Below are positions 4,708 through 5,643 of a stretch of DNA of 5,643 nt, piece after piece. Location: the NCBI GenBank assembly GCA_023435965.1, contig JAEZLC010000047.1, positions 1 through 5,643 of the forward strand. The letters run 5' to 3'. How positions within the stretch are numbered: the stretch's first letter is position 1; each line of letters starts with the position of its first letter. Made by a program: the position numbers and the translations under genes. The notes beneath the pieces were generated by a model. It was not told the origin of the DNA, searched no databases, and saw only the letters and a program-made list of their open reading frames with translations. Source of the DNA: Cyanobacteria bacterium OH_CDB_58. Lineage in GTDB: Bacteria > Cyanobacteriota > Vampirovibrionia > Gastranaerophilales > Gastranaerophilaceae.

Positions 4708-5643
4708 ATGAAGCGATTATTTTTAATGTTTTTAGCGTTTTTTTTATTCACTTTGAATGTTTCAGAAGCGAAATTACTAAAAAGTGATGAAATTGAGGAG
4801 CCTAAAAATTCCAATATTGAACAGTCGCAAGATCAAGAAGAGTTTTATCAGCTGGATGAAGAAGAACTCAGGCAGATGGGGTATGAAGTTACTCCCATTG
4901 TAAAAAATACGGAAGAAGAAGAGCCATCATTAGAGGAAGTAAATATAGTAGAACTTCAAACTGGGGATTTAGCTTCTTCAATACCGCCGGCTTCCGATAA
5001 GGTTTTTATTCTAGGAGTTGAAAAAACACATGAAAACACATATTTAAAGTCAGAGAATATGCTTTGGCATAACTCCAGAAACTTCTTTAATACGTACTTT
5101 CAGGACCCAAAAAATCAGTCACCGATGCCCATTGTTATGAACACGTCATACGTAAGCAATACTATCGGAGGTTCAGCAAGGGTGTACTACGGTCAAAGTC
5201 TTTTAGGTTCGCTGAATGATGTTTCAATAGGTTTTATTCGTGCTAATGAAACGACTTATAATAAAGGTGCCAGAATTGAGAACTTGGGTAAGTTTGTAAA
5301 TTATTCTGTCGGAGTATATGACTCAACATTGAACAATAATCTGTCAGGAGGAATGGCTGTTTCAACAAACGAGGTTAAGGTGCCCCATGTGAAAGGTGCT
5401 TTTGTTTTTGGGGGCGGATACTATGCCAATGAAATGGATAACGACAATAAAAAAACGGGCGGGCTATTCGCAGAATACAGGTTAAATAGGCTGAAATTCA
5501 ATGTCCAGGCAGCGAAGAGTAAGTATTCTAACTCGGAAAATCTCGAAACAAGTTTCTATTTTACTCCAGAATTGCAACTTACAGAGTCTTTGTCTATAAA
5601 AACCAGAATGGTAAAAAACATCTCACAAGCTACGAACCAAGAT
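4708..5643 (+). CDS. Secreted, probably outer-membrane beta-barrel protein (3' end outside window)
   Basis: The frame runs open for 312 codons to the right edge, so the gene is incomplete. Residues 1-21 are a classical signal peptide: MKR, a hydrophobic core (LFLMFLAFFLFTL), and a likely cleavage after SEA (residue 21). Residues 25-85 are strongly acidic and low in complexity, with E/D runs such as DEEEL and EEEEP, and are probably a flexible periplasmic or surface segment. From about residue 140 on, alternating hydrophobic strands and Gly/Asn/Ser turns (SARVYYGQ, DVSIGFIRA, VNYSVGVYDS, KGAFVFGGGYYA, GGLFAEYRL, LKFNVQAAK, TSFYFTPEL) resemble a porin-like outer-membrane barrel. I recognise no specific family, and the diagnostic C-terminal strand is outside the window. 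The ATG is chosen because it gives the basic N-region of the signal peptide; no Shine-Dalgarno sequence precedes it. An extracellular or adhesin role is an alternative. Confidence 0.8.
   Translation, partial: MKRLFLMFLAFFLFTLNVSEAKLLKSDEIEEPKNSNIEQSQDQEEFYQLDEEELRQMGYEVTPIVKNTEEEEPSLEEVNIVELQTGDLASSIPPASDKVFILGVEKTHENTYLKSENMLWHNSRNFFNTYFQDPKNQSPMPIVMNTSYVSNTIGGSARVYYGQSLLGSLNDVSIGFIRANETTYNKGARIENLGKFVNYSVGVYDSTLNNNLSGGMAVSTNEVKVPHVKGAFVFGGGYYANEMDNDNKKTGGLFAEYRLNRLKFNVQAAKSKYSNSENLETSFYFTPELQLTESLSIKTRMVKNISQATNQD

Overview
The window carries six protein-coding genes, two of them cut by the window edges, in low-GC DNA read with the standard genetic code. The last gene encodes a precursor with a cleavable signal peptide and a beta-strand-rich body typical of an outer-membrane protein, so the host is probably a diderm bacterium. 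The AT-rich sequence, cyanobacterial-type alanine dehydrogenase, YkgJ-type cysteine protein and poorly known small proteins would fit a non-photosynthetic cyanobacterial relative (Melainabacteria/Gastranaerophilales). That placement is an inference from general character and is of moderate to low certainty. No rRNA, tRNA, CRISPR array, insertion sequence or phage gene was seen.

Layout. Plus strand, 1-1421: the C-terminal end of anthranilate phosphoribosyltransferase (trpD), followed after three bases and in the same frame by a radical SAM protein with a shortened SPASM-like tail. Minus strand, 3715 down to 1408: a 115-residue protein of unknown function, then pyrF (orotidine 5'-phosphate decarboxylase), then ald (alanine dehydrogenase). 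pyrF and ald are 19 bases apart and look like one transcription unit with a promoter just upstream of pyrF. The radical SAM gene and ald converge and overlap by 14 bases at their stop codons. Next comes a 305-base, very AT-rich divergent intergenic region with short repeats and a palindrome but no gene. Plus strand again, 4021-4623: a YkgJ-family cysteine-cluster protein. After an 84-base gap, from 4708 to the edge, comes the secreted, probably beta-barrel protein.

How the genes relate. trpD (tryptophan synthesis), pyrF (UMP synthesis) and ald (alanine/pyruvate/ammonia interconversion) are central metabolism and look intact where complete, with all expected catalytic residues. The radical SAM protein has an unknown substrate, and its tight coupling to trpD is the most interesting association. 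The three minus-strand genes have recognisable Shine-Dalgarno sequences. The two rightmost plus-strand genes have none, and the YkgJ-type gene has a perfect TATAAT ending six bases before its ATG, which suggests a leaderless or near-leaderless transcript. I did not find a clearly new multi-gene system; most of the window is ordinary housekeeping sequence with a few unexplained small features.
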